Shown piece after piece: positions 54,804 through 62,983 of a stretch of DNA of 64,000 bases. The stretch is from contig CAVROX010000002.1 in the NCBI GenBank assembly GCA_963722965.1, positions 102,144-166,143 of the forward strand, in the 5' to 3' direction. The translations under genes were made by a program, and so were the position numbers. The notes under the pieces are model-generated. The model did not search any database, was not told where the DNA came from, and saw only the letters and a list, made by a program, of their open reading frames with translations. This stretch comes from DATLSM01 sp963722965 (GTDB lineage Bacteria; Actinomycetota; Thermoleophilia; Solirubrobacterales; 70-9). Position 1 is the first letter of the stretch. Every line of letters starts with the position of its first letter.

Positions 54804-56351
54804 TCAGCAGCGCCGGTAGATCTTCCACGAGCGGTTCCGCGTGACGTAGCGAAAGCCGGGAGGGACGCTGAGCGAGAAACGGGTCGGGTCGTTGGGGTCG
54901 AGGATGAAGTTGTGGATGACGAAGTGGTTGGCCGGGTCGACGAAGTACCCGTGGCGGGGGATGCCCTGCTCGGTGGCGCTGATGATCTGGGTTGGCCTGA
55001 TATTGAGGCCGAAGGCGAGCCGGGGTACGGCGCGGTGGTTGGGCACGACGATCGGCCCGCATAGGTGCCGGAAAGCTCCGGCTTCGACCAGACGGGTGAG
55101 ATCGGCCTCGATCTGACCCTGGTTCGTGAGGTCGCGGTTGACGGTGGAGTCAAGGCTCCACTGGTTGGGCAGCCAGATCACGAACATCAGCGCCACCACC
55201 CCGGCAAAGAGCTGCCAGCGCCCTCGCCACCGATGGCCGGGCTCAAGCAGACGCCAGCCGAGCAGGGCCAGGGCGACGAAGATCGCAAGCACCGCCGAGG
55301 CGAGCATTGTGTAGCGGGAGATGATCGCCAGGCCCGCGCAGGCCAGCACGGCAAAGGCGCCGAGGGCAAGCAGCGCCGCGGCGATGCCGAGGGCCGATCT
55401 GCGGCGCAGGAAGGCAAAGCCGAGGATGACTCCACCAAGGGCGCCGACCATTCCGGGCCACTGCAGGATTTCCCCCAGCCGCCGCGGACCGTAGAGGACG
55501 AGATCGACCGGTCCACTCTGGCGCTTCAGCGTTTCCACCGTCTTCTGGGTGCCGGTGAGCGAGTAGAGCGGGTCGCCCGTCGTGCCCCAGTCAAAGGCAA
55601 CCCAGGCGAACGGCGCGGCGAGGGTGAGCGCCGCGAGCCAGGCCAGCTCACCCAGCGAGCGTTCCCCGCGCCAGCACAGCCGCCACCCGAAGACCTCGCC
55701 GATCGCCACCTTCGGGGACCCTTGGCCGCTTGGCGGGCCGGCCGGGCTCAGGGCGCGCTCCACATCGAAAGCGAGGTAGGCCCAGTAGGCGAAGGAAAAT
55801 AGCCAGGCCTCCGGGCGCAGCAGGCCGGCCGGGAGGAGGAGGGCAAGGACCGGCCAGCCGGCTCGGCGGCGCTTGGTCTCGATCGTCAGCGCTCCCAGGC
55901 ACAGAGCGATGTAGGGGAGGTCCACGTAGGCGCGCAGACCGTTGGAGAGGAAAGGCGCCCTGGTGAGGACGATCGCCGCGGCGAGGAGCCCGATCCAGCG
56001 GTCAAACCAAAGCGTTCCGAGCCGGTAGACCAGGTAGGCGATCAGCCCCAGCGAGGCATAGGCGAGGACCATCGTCACCGCGATCGAGCCGGCGTTGCCG
56101 ATTGGCGTCGTCACCAGGCCGAGCAGGTCGGCGAGCGGGTGCGGAGTGGGGGGCAGGGCCGAGCCGTAGTCGGGGCTCATCCCGTGGGCCAGTTCCTTGC
56201 CCCAAAGCAGCGCGTAGATCGTGTCGTAGTTGGGGAAGCCGACCGGGAAGACGGCGAGCAGCGCCGCCGTAACCGCGGCGATCCAGACGGCCGGGGTCAA
56301 CCAGCTTCGGACCCTCGATTGCACCGGCGCAAGGTACAGATGCCGGCGCAT
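54804..56351 (-). CDS. GT-C fold membrane glycosyltransferase-like protein
   Basis: About 515 residues from ATG 56351. There are 10-12 TM helices, and the first periplasmic loop has VGFPNYDTIYALLWGKELAH with an Asp, as in GT39/PMT-like enzymes. APFLSNGLRAYVDLPYIALC and LLPAGLLRPEAWLFSFAYWA follow. The C-terminal soluble part (RHLCGPIVVPNHRAVPRLAF, RYVTRNRSWKIYRRC) is extracytoplasmic. It likely uses a polyprenyl-phosphate sugar donor; the acceptor is unknown. Confidence 0.8.
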   Translation of the reverse strand: MRRHLYLAPVQSRVRSWLTPAVWIAAVTAALLAVFPVGFPNYDTIYALLWGKELAHGMSPDYGSALPPTPHPLADLLGLVTTPIGNAGSIAVTMVLAYASLGLIAYLVYRLGTLWFDRWIGLLAAAIVLTRAPFLSNGLRAYVDLPYIALCLGALTIETKRRRAGWPVLALLLPAGLLRPEAWLFSFAYWAYLAFDVERALSPAGPPSGQGSPKVAIGEVFGWRLCWRGERSLGELAWLAALTLAAPFAWVAFDWGTTGDPLYSLTGTQKTVETLKRQSGPVDLVLYGPRRLGEILQWPGMVGALGGVILGFAFLRRRSALGIAAALLALGAFAVLACAGLAIISRYTMLASAVLAIFVALALLGWRLLEPGHRWRGRWQLFAGVVALMFVIWLPNQWSLDSTVNRDLTNQGQIEADLTRLVEAGAFRHLCGPIVVPNHRAVPRLAFGLNIRPTQIISATEQGIPRHGYFVDPANHFVIHNFILDPNDPTRFSLSVPPGFRYVTRNRSWKIYRRC

Positions 56352-56405
56352 GTTGAACCCGCCGGGCAAGGGGATGGCCCGCAGCTACACTGGCCCGAAC
56401 CCGAG

Positions 56406-58016
56406 ATGACCGAGTCAAGCTCCCTCTATCGCCGCCATCGCCCGGGCTCCTTTGAGGAGGTGGTGGGTCAGCGTCACATCGTCCGCACCCTGCGAAACGC
56501 GGTCGAGCAGGGCCGGGTCCACCACGCCTACCTGTTCGTCGGCTCGCGGGGGACGGGCAAGACCTCGATGGCGAAGATCCTCGCCCGCTCGCTCAACTGC
56601 GAGCGGGGCGGCCCCACCGTCACCCCCTGCGGGGAGTGCGAGTCGTGCCTGGCGATAGCCGCCGGCACCTCGGTCGACGTGATCGAGATGGACGCTGCCT
56701 CCAACCGTTCGGTCGACGACGTCCGCGACCTGCGCGAGCGGGTCGCCTACGCCCCCGCCGCCGGCCGCTGGAAGGTCTACATCCTCGACGAGGCCCACAT
56801 GTTGACCAAGGAGGCATGGAACGCCTTCCTCAAGACCCTGGAGGAGCCGCCACCGAACACGGTCTTCATCCTCGCCACCACGGAGGCCCACAAGGTGATG
56901 GCGACAATCGCCGACCGCTGCCAGCGCTTTGACTTTCAGCGACCGTCGCTGGAGCAGATCGCTGAGGTCCTGGGGCGGGTCGCCGACGCCGAGGGGATCG
57001 AGGTGGAAGAAGGGGCGATCGCGATGATCGCCCGCTCGGCCACAGGCAGCTTCCGTGACGCGCTCGGCACCCTCGACCAGCTGGTGGCCTTCGGCGGGGA
57101 TCGGGTCGGGCTCGAGGAGGTGCTGGAGCTGCTCGGGGCTGCCGACGCCGAGCTGCTCTTTGAGGCGGTTGACGCGGTGATCGCGGAGGATCCGAGGGGG
57201 GTGCTGCTCAGCGTCGAGCGGATGGCCGGCTCGGGCCGCGATCCCGCCCAGTTCGCCCGCGACCTGCTCGCCCATCTCCGCCACCTGCTGGTCACCCAGA
57301 CGGTCGGCGAGGTGCCCAACACGTTTGTGGTCACCGCCACCGACGCAGATCGCCTCAGCGCCCAAGCAAACGCGATCGGTGCGGCATCCCTGGTCCGCAC
57401 GATCGATGAGCTGGCGAGCGCCCTCACCGCGGTCCGCGAGGGGGACGACGCCCGGATGGCGGTCGAGATCGCGCTGCTAAAAGCAGCCCGCCCAGACCTT
57501 GACCCATCGATCGAGGGGCTGCTGAGGCGGGTTGAGAGACTTGAGCAGGGCAGAAGCAGCGGGTCTCGCTCGCCGGTCCTCGGGGCTGAACCTGAGCCCG
57601 CGCAGGAGTCTGGGCCCGAGCCGGTCGCAGAGGGCTCGGGCCCCCCGCCGGTTGATCTGGAGCGGATCATTCGGTTGTGGCCGGCGGTGCTCGATCAGCT
57701 GCGAGGGTCAAGTGCGCCGGCGCTCGCGGCGCTCTTTGAGGGGGCGCGACCGGTGGGCGTGGACCGCGAGAAGTTGACGCTGACGATCGCCTTTCCGGCG
57801 AGTGCCACTTTCAACAAGCGCAAGGCGGAGGCGCCGGACAAGCGTGACCTTGTGGCCGGCGCACTGGAGGCCGTTGCCGGTGAGCGGTTGCGACCCGTAT
57901 ATGAGGTGCTCGATGCAGAGGCTGGCGCGGAGGGGATGGATGAGGAGGAGGGGATGGATGAGGAGGAGCTGGTGGAGCGGCTGAAGAGCGAGTTCGATGC
58001 GGAGGAGGTTGGCTAG
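56406..58016 (+). CDS. dnaX: DNA polymerase III subunit gamma/tau
   Basis: 536 residues from ATG 56406. SLYRRHRPGSFEEVVGQRHI, Walker A VGSRGTGKTSMAKILARSLN, the four-Cys zinc motif (CERGG...CGECESC), DEAHMLTKEAWNAFLKTLEE and the sensor ATTEAHKVMATIADRCQRFD are canonical. It loads the beta clamp. The C-terminal acidic repeat MDEEEGMDEEELVERLKSEF is notable. A one-codon junction joins it to ybaB. I see no slippery heptamer for a gamma form. Confidence 0.96.
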   Translation: MTESSSLYRRHRPGSFEEVVGQRHIVRTLRNAVEQGRVHHAYLFVGSRGTGKTSMAKILARSLNCERGGPTVTPCGECESCLAIAAGTSVDVIEMDAASNRSVDDVRDLRERVAYAPAAGRWKVYILDEAHMLTKEAWNAFLKTLEEPPPNTVFILATTEAHKVMATIADRCQRFDFQRPSLEQIAEVLGRVADAEGIEVEEGAIAMIARSATGSFRDALGTLDQLVAFGGDRVGLEEVLELLGAADAELLFEAVDAVIAEDPRGVLLSVERMAGSGRDPAQFARDLLAHLRHLLVTQTVGEVPNTFVVTATDADRLSAQANAIGAASLVRTIDELASALTAVREGDDARMAVEIALLKAARPDLDPSIEGLLRRVERLEQGRSSGSRSPVLGAEPEPAQESGPEPVAEGSGPPPVDLERIIRLWPAVLDQLRGSSAPALAALFEGARPVGVDREKLTLTIAFPASATFNKRKAEAPDKRDLVAGALEAVAGERLRPVYEVLDAEAGAEGMDEEEGMDEEELVERLKSEFDAEEVG

Positions 58017-58421
58017 GTGGCACGGGGCGGTGGGCCAGGGGGCTTTGACGTGAACTCCCTGATGAAGCAGGCCCAGCAGATGCAAAGCGAGATGTTGCAG
58101 GCCCAGGAGGCGCTCAAAGAGGAGGTGGTCGAGGCGAGCGCCGGGGGCGGCATGGTCAAGGTGAAGATGAGCGGCGACCTCAATCTGCGTGAGATCGCGA
58201 TCGACCCCGAGGCGATCGACCCCGAGGAGGCCGAGCTGCTGGCAGAGATGGTGCAGGCGGCGGTCAACGAGGCATTGCGCGCGGCCCAGGAGCTGGCCTC
58301 GGCGAAGATGGGCGGCATTACGGGAGGCCTCGGCGGCCTGCCAGGACCTGAGCCGGTGCGCAGGGGCCATCCATACCCGTCTGCCCTTGACCGGGATATC
58401 GGTGAAGGCCGGCTAGGGTGA
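58017..58421 (+). CDS. YbaB/EbfC family nucleoid-associated protein
   Basis: 134 residues from GTG 58017, immediately after the dnaX stop. FDVNSLMKQAQQMQSEMLQA and LKEEVVEASAGGGMVKVKMS are the family core. The C-terminus after residue 105 (GPEPVRRGHPYPSALDRDIG) is longer and different from typical members, which end near ITGGL. It binds DNA as a dimer and usually accompanies recR. The stop overlaps the recR GTG. Confidence 0.92.
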   Translation: MARGGGPGGFDVNSLMKQAQQMQSEMLQAQEALKEEVVEASAGGGMVKVKMSGDLNLREIAIDPEAIDPEEAELLAEMVQAAVNEALRAAQELASAKMGGITGGLGGLPGPEPVRRGHPYPSALDRDIGEGRLG

Positions 58422-59020
58422 GCAGCGAAGGCCCGGCGCCGCTGGCGCGGCTCGTCGCGGAGCTCTCGCGGCTGCCGGGGATCGGGCAGCGCACCGCGCA
58501 GCGGCTTGCCTTCCACATCCTCCGCGCCCCCGATGAGGAGGCGACGGCGCTCTCTGATGCGATCCGCGAAGTGAAGGAGAAGGTCGGCCTCTGCGAGCGG
58601 TGCTTTAACCTCGCCGAGGGGCCGCTTTGCCGGATCTGCGCGGACTCCAGCCGCGATACCGCGCTGATCTGCGTGGTTGAGGAGCCGGCGGACGTGATCC
58701 CGATCGAGCGCACCCACGAGTACCGCGGCCTTTACCACGTGCTCGGCGGCGCCCTCTCACCGATCGACGGCGTCGACCCCGAGGACCTGAAGATCGAGGA
58801 GCTTTTGGCGCGGGTGGAGGCGGGCGAGGTCAGTGAGGTGGTCCTCGCCACCAACCCGACCACCACCGGCGAAGCGACCGCCCTGCACATCGCCGAGCTG
58901 CTGCGGGGCCAAGTCGCAGTTACCCGTCTTGCCAGCGGGCTGCCGGTGGGGGCTGACCTCGAGCACGCCGACGAGGTGACCCTTGGTAAGGCGCTGGCTG
59001 GTCGGCGCAGCCTGGACTAG
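58418..59020 (+). CDS. recR: Recombination protein RecR
   Basis: 200 residues from GTG 58418, coupled to ybaB. The N-terminal HhH is ARLVAELSRLPGIGQRTAQR, then comes the C4 zinc finger CERCFNLAEGPLCRICAD and the TOPRIM domain (ICVVEEPADVIPIERTHEYR, LGGALSPIDGVDPEDL). Walker B-like ATNPTTTGEATALHIAELL follows. It acts with RecF/RecO in gap repair. Normal length. Confidence 0.96.
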   Translation: MSSEGPAPLARLVAELSRLPGIGQRTAQRLAFHILRAPDEEATALSDAIREVKEKVGLCERCFNLAEGPLCRICADSSRDTALICVVEEPADVIPIERTHEYRGLYHVLGGALSPIDGVDPEDLKIEELLARVEAGEVSEVVLATNPTTTGEATALHIAELLRGQVAVTRLASGLPVGADLEHADEVTLGKALAGRRSLD

Positions 59021-59105
59021 ATGTCAACCGGACTGGACGAGCATCTGACCGTAAATAGCGAGTTCTCCTCTTGTCGCCGTCCGCTCGATCGGGCAGGGTC
59101 TCTGC

Positions 59106-59819
59106 GTGGCGAGCGGCCGGCGAACGACGACCAAAGCCGGACCCGGTGCCGGCTCCCCGGCGGGGCAGCTTGCCCGCGAGGTCTCCTCCCTGCAGGCGGC
59201 CTTGCTGGCGAGGCTTGATCAGGAGCTGAGCGGGGCCGACGCTCCGCTCTTCGCCAAGACCGCGCGCCGCCTGGCAGAAGAGTTTGGCTCGGTCACCGCG
59301 ACCGCGGTCGAGGCCGTCGGCGAGCGGGCCGGCGCCGAACTCGCCCAGGACCCGCTGGCAAGCCTCTTTCGGCCCGGGCAGATGCGCCGCCGGCTCGACC
59401 AGATGCTGGAGATGAACAGGCGCTACGGCCATCCCTTCGGCCTCGTCGTATTTGCGATCGATGGGCCCGGAATCCGCAGCGGCGCTGGCCCTGAGACCGC
59501 GCTTGCCATCCTCGGCGCTGCATTGCGCGAGAGCATCCGCCTGGTCGATGAGGTTTTTTCGCTCGAGGAGGACGCCCTCTGCGTGCTCGCTCCCAACCAG
59601 ACCACAGTTGAGGGAGTGCAGATGGCGGAGCGGTTGTTGGGCATGCTCGATGAGCTGGAGGGCGCCGGCGGCCTCAGCATCGAGATCTGCGCCGGGGTCG
59701 TCGCCTGCCCCGAACACGGGACCGACGCCGAGCGCCTGCTGCGCGGAGCCGACGAGGCGATGTGGCGGGCCCGCGCGGTTGGCCAGCCGGTTGGCGTGGG
59801 CACCTTGCAAGATCGCTGA
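59106..59819 (+). CDS. Degenerate GGDEF domain protein
   Basis: 237 residues from GTG 59106. The N-terminal 75 residues are helical. From residue about 83 a GGDEF fold is visible: LFRPGQMRRRLDQMLEMNRR, FGLVVFAIDG and the C-terminal CAGVVACPEHGTDAERLLRG, then ADEAMWRARAVGQPVG. The GG(D/E)EF signature is replaced by SLEEDALCVLAP, so cyclase activity is unlikely. It may bind a nucleotide or act as a scaffold. It lies 85 bases after recR and may share its transcript. Confidence 0.8.
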   Translation: MASGRRTTTKAGPGAGSPAGQLAREVSSLQAALLARLDQELSGADAPLFAKTARRLAEEFGSVTATAVEAVGERAGAELAQDPLASLFRPGQMRRRLDQMLEMNRRYGHPFGLVVFAIDGPGIRSGAGPETALAILGAALRESIRLVDEVFSLEEDALCVLAPNQTTVEGVQMAERLLGMLDELEGAGGLSIEICAGVVACPEHGTDAERLLRGADEAMWRARAVGQPVGVGTLQDR

Positions 59820-59828
59820 CAGGTTTCC

Positions 59829-59905
59829 CGAAATCTGTCCATAACCGCGGTAAACCTGGATCAGGGGTGGGAAGAATGGCCCCTGCGCGGCGAATCAGAT
59901 TTCGC
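59829..59905 (+). promoter_or_regulatory. Inverted repeats in MerR-type regulator promoter region
   Basis: CGAAATCTG at 59829-59837 recurs inverted as CAGATTTCG at 59896-59904. A compact dyad GCGAA-N6-TTCGC covers 59890-59905, and CAGGTTT/AAACCTG lie at 59820-59826 and 59852-59858. All are within 105 bases upstream of the regulator ATG (59925). Autoregulation is inferred. Confidence 0.5.
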
Positions 59906-59924
59906 ACAACTACCCCCTTGCCCA

Positions 59925-60764
59925 ATGCCAGGAATCCGAACAAACGCAGCTGCCGAGGTGCTCGGCGTCAGCCCCAACACGCTGCGCAGCTGGGAGCGGC
60001 GCTACGGGTACCCGACGCCAAAGCGCACCCCCGGCAACCACCGCAACTACGAGCTGGTCGAGCTGCAGACGCTGCGCGACGCGCTCGCCCAGACCGGCAA
60101 CATCTCCTCGGCGATCGAGCTCGCCCGCCAGCGCCAGTCCGCGCCGGCATCCGGTGGGGCGCTGATCGCCGCGCTGGAGAGCTTCGACGAGGGCGCCGCC
60201 GATCGGGCGATCGAGGAGAGCCTCGCATTGCGGCCGCTGGAGCGCACGGTCGAGGAGCTGCTGTTGCCGGCGATCGACGAGCTGGCGGCCGACCCCGACC
60301 GCGAGCCCGAGCTGGAGTTCGCCTCCCGCTGGGCGATGGGTTGGCTGCACGGCGCGCGGCGCCTGGCCTCCACCGCATCGCGACCGGCCGGGGTTTTGCT
60401 GCTTGACTCCAGTCACGGGCAGGACGCCGAGGCGGTCCATACCCAGGCGCTTGACCTAGCGCTGCGCCGCGCCGGGTTCCGCGTCTTGGTCCTCTCCAAC
60501 CAGCTTGGCGATGAGCGGTTGGAGCGCGCCCTGCGCGCTCTGGACCCGACCGCGATCATCCTCTGCGGCCCCGGTGCCGACACCGCGGGAGCGGTGAAGC
60601 TGGTCCGCAAGATCCGCGAGGTCGGCTTCGACGCGCCCCTCTATGGCTTCCGCGCAAGCGGCTTGATCGGCGAGGCGGTCCCCTCCGCCGGTGAGACCCC
60701 CAGCTCTGTCACCGCGATGCTGAACGCCGACCTGCGCCGCCGCGCCGTCCGGGCTTTCGCCTAG
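59925..60764 (+). CDS. MerR family regulator with B12-binding-like C-terminal domain
   Basis: 279 residues. The N-terminal MerR HTH is RTNAAAEVLGVSPNTLRSWE then RRYGYPTPKRTPGNHRNYEL, as in LitR/CarH/BldC-like groups. The middle helical bundle (residues about 85-160) and a Rossmann-like end (GVLLLDSSHGQDAEAVHTQA, GFRVLVLSNQLGDERLERAL) resemble cobalamin-binding regulators. The DxHxxG and W-x9-EH cobalamin motifs are not evident, so B12 or light sensing is doubtful. Targets are unknown. Confidence 0.85.
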   Translation: MPGIRTNAAAEVLGVSPNTLRSWERRYGYPTPKRTPGNHRNYELVELQTLRDALAQTGNISSAIELARQRQSAPASGGALIAALESFDEGAADRAIEESLALRPLERTVEELLLPAIDELAADPDREPELEFASRWAMGWLHGARRLASTASRPAGVLLLDSSHGQDAEAVHTQALDLALRRAGFRVLVLSNQLGDERLERALRALDPTAIILCGPGADTAGAVKLVRKIREVGFDAPLYGFRASGLIGEAVPSAGETPSSVTAMLNADLRRRAVRAFA

Positions 60765-60770
60765 CGGTAC

Positions 60771-61586
60771 CTAACCGGCGACCGAGAAGAGCAGGCGAAT
60801 CGCCAGCACGATCAGCGCCGCCCCGAGCAGCCTCCTGATCGTCGAACCGGTGAGGCGCTGGGAGAGCCTCGCCCCCAACTGCGCGCCGGGAAGGACCCCG
60901 ACGGAGAGCGCGATCGCGCGGCGCAGGCCGTTGCCGACGTGAAGTACGCCGCTGAGCAGGTGGGTGGCGCTGGCGGTGCCGGCGATGAAGACCAGCACGA
61001 AGTGCGAGGTTGCGGTTGCGATGTGGGTGGGGAAGCCGAGGGTGCCGACCAAAAGCGGCACGTGCATCACCCCGCCGCCGATGCCGAGGAAGCTTGAGAG
61101 GAAGCCGACGAAGACGCTGTATGTGACCCCGCGGCGCACCGGCACCCGGTAGCGGAAGGTGGTTCCGTTGCGGTCGATGATCTCCCGCGCCTCGGTGTTG
61201 CCATGTGGATTGGGCCGCGCCGCGTGGGGGCGCAGGCGGATCACCACCAGCGCCGCGCCGGCAAGGACCACCGCCATGATCGCGTCAAAGAGGCGGATCG
61301 GTACGAAGCGCACGGCGAGCGCACCGGCCACCGAGCCCGGCATCGCGGCGGCTGCGAAGCGAATGCCGGAGCGGTAATCGATGCGCCGCAGTCGGGCATA
61401 GGCGATCGATCCCGAAAGCGCGTTGAAGAAGACGACCAGCAGACTGATCGAGGTGATCGTCGCCGCCGAGAGCGTCGGATAGAGGATCAGCAGGACCGGG
61501 GTAAGGATGAATCCGCCGCCCGCGCCAACCAGGGTGCCGAAGACGCCGACGATGAGCCCGAGCAAAGCTAGGAGTACGTAGGTCAC
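60771..61586 (-). CDS. TSUP family (TauE/SafE) membrane permease
   Basis: 271 residues with about eight TM helices in two repeats. LLGLIVGVFGTLVGAGGGFI and VGFLSSFLGIGGGVMHVPLL are the paired glycine-rich motifs of the sulfite/organosulfonate exporter family. The loop between halves (ARPNPHGNTEAREIIDRNGT) is hydrophilic. Substrates include sulfite, sulfoacetate or others; this one is unassigned. Its stop is 7 bases from the convergent MerR gene. Confidence 0.9.
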   Translation of the reverse strand: MTYVLLALLGLIVGVFGTLVGAGGGFILTPVLLILYPTLSAATITSISLLVVFFNALSGSIAYARLRRIDYRSGIRFAAAAMPGSVAGALAVRFVPIRLFDAIMAVVLAGAALVVIRLRPHAARPNPHGNTEAREIIDRNGTTFRYRVPVRRGVTYSVFVGFLSSFLGIGGGVMHVPLLVGTLGFPTHIATATSHFVLVFIAGTASATHLLSGVLHVGNGLRRAIALSVGVLPGAQLGARLSQRLTGSTIRRLLGAALIVLAIRLLFSVAG

Positions 61587-61646
61587 CGAACCGCTGCCCT
61601 CACACTGGGATTAATACCCAAACCGTCAGTGAAGCACGGCTCGGCC

Positions 61647-61683
61647 AAAAAAAACCGGCACAGAGCGTGAGCCCTGTGCCGGT
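61647..61683 (-). terminator. Rho-independent terminator after pstS
   Basis: On the minus strand, ACCGGCACAG and CTGTGCCGGT form a 10-bp perfect stem with a 10-base loop, followed by eight Ts (plus-strand A-run at 61647-61654). It is 39 bases past the pstS stop. Confidence 0.9.
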
Positions 61684-61722
61684 CCGGTCAGCCGCGGCGC
61701 CTCCCGCCGCTGCCCAGTCTTA

Positions 61723-62760
61723 CTAGAGCGAAGCGGCCGCGCGCTCGCCCGCTTTGAACACGACCTTCGGCAGGTTCGCGAAGTCAAGCGCCGGCCCGTA
61801 TTTCTGGCCCGTGGTCAGGTTGTACTTGATGAACTGTTCGAGTTCGGCCTTCTTCGGTGCACCGTGAGGCACGATGCAGTACGTGAAGGTCGAGATCGGG
61901 TAGGCGATCTTCGCCTTCTTCGGCGGGTCAACGATGTGGAGTTCGTTGTTCGACGGCACATGCTTGACCTGTTCCGCGGCATCTCGATGCTCGCGATGTT
62001 CGGGTACTCGAAATTGCCGGCCGCATTCTCGATGCCGGCGGCCTGCAGGCCGGCGGCGATGATGTAGGAGGCCGAGATGTAGCCGATCGCACCTTTGGTT
62101 GTGGTGACAACCGATGTCACCCCGGAATTGCCTTTAGCGCCGATCTGACCAGCTGAGGTCGGGAAGGCGACCGACGTCGCGTATCCGATCGTGGTCTTCC
62201 AGGTCTTATTGACGTCGGAGAGATAATTTGTAAATGCGTAGGAGTCCCCGGAACCATCGCTGCGGAACACCGGAGTGATCTTGAGCGCGGGCAGGTGAAG
62301 CTTCGGGTTCAGTTTCTTGATTTTGGGGTTGTTCCAACTGGTGATCTTGCCGAGGTAGATTTCGGCGAGCACCGGTCCAGACAGGTGCAGTGCGTCGTGC
62401 TTGACGCCCGGAATGTTGTATCCCAAACCGGTTGCAGTCAGCGCCCAGGGGATCTGCACGCAGTTGCCGCACTTGCCGGCCTGTTCGGGTGTCATCGGTG
62501 CGTCGGAGGCACCGAAATCGACGGTCCGGGCCGTGATGTCTGCGATGCCTGCCCCTGAGCCGACCGAGGAGTAGGACGACCGGGATGCCCCCATTCGTGT
62601 GGGCCTCGAAACCGTTGATCCAGTTCGCCATCAGTGGTGCCACCAGCGTGGACCCCGCGCCTTTGAGTTCGGCGAAAGCACTCGCGGTAGAGATGGTCGC
62701 CATGCAGGCAACCGTCCCGACCGTCGCCATGATGAGACCAAGCAACCTGTTGCGAATCAA
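61723..62760 (-). CDS. pstS: Phosphate ABC transporter substrate-binding protein (frameshifted)
   Basis: About 345 residues. The TTG start at 62760 has an aaagga site; the signal peptide is LLGLIMATVGTVACMATIST, cut near ASAFA. The phosphate-binding start ELKGAGSTLVAPLMANWING is followed by a frame break near 62585 to YSSVGSGAGIADITARTVDF and GASDAPMTPEQ. SDGSGDSYAFTNYLSDV and NSGVTSVVTTTKGAIGYIS are conserved. A second break near 61965 leads to PISTFTYCIVP and the end. It captures periplasmic or extracellular phosphate. Confidence 0.88.
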
Positions 62761-62853
62761 GTCAAAATCCTTTCAGCTTGTTTTGTCCCGTGGCACACGG
62801 GCGTCGTAGGTCATTCGACTGGGTGCGCATGCAGAATCGCGGCGGAGGGGGAG

Positions 62854-62932
62854 CACTTGTTTCAATCTTGTGAAAGAGCTTGTTACCAACCTGTAAACAA
62901 GCCAGCCCGGCACTTGTTTCAATTTTGTGAAA
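62854..62932 (+). promoter_or_regulatory. Pho-box-like direct repeats between pstS and pstC
   Basis: Two near-identical 22-base copies, starting CACTTGTTTCAAT and ending TTGTGAAA, lie at 62854-62875 and 62911-62932 (one mismatch). CTTGT or similar occurs at 62856, 62867, 62879, 62891, 62913 and 62924, mostly at 11-12 base steps. That spacing is typical of PhoB/PhoP-family response regulator sites. The region drives two divergent pst genes. The regulator is not in the window. Confidence 0.6.
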
Positions 62933-62983
62933 TCAATTGATTTGTGCGGTGAATACCGATCGATCTCCTCTACGCTGCGCGCC

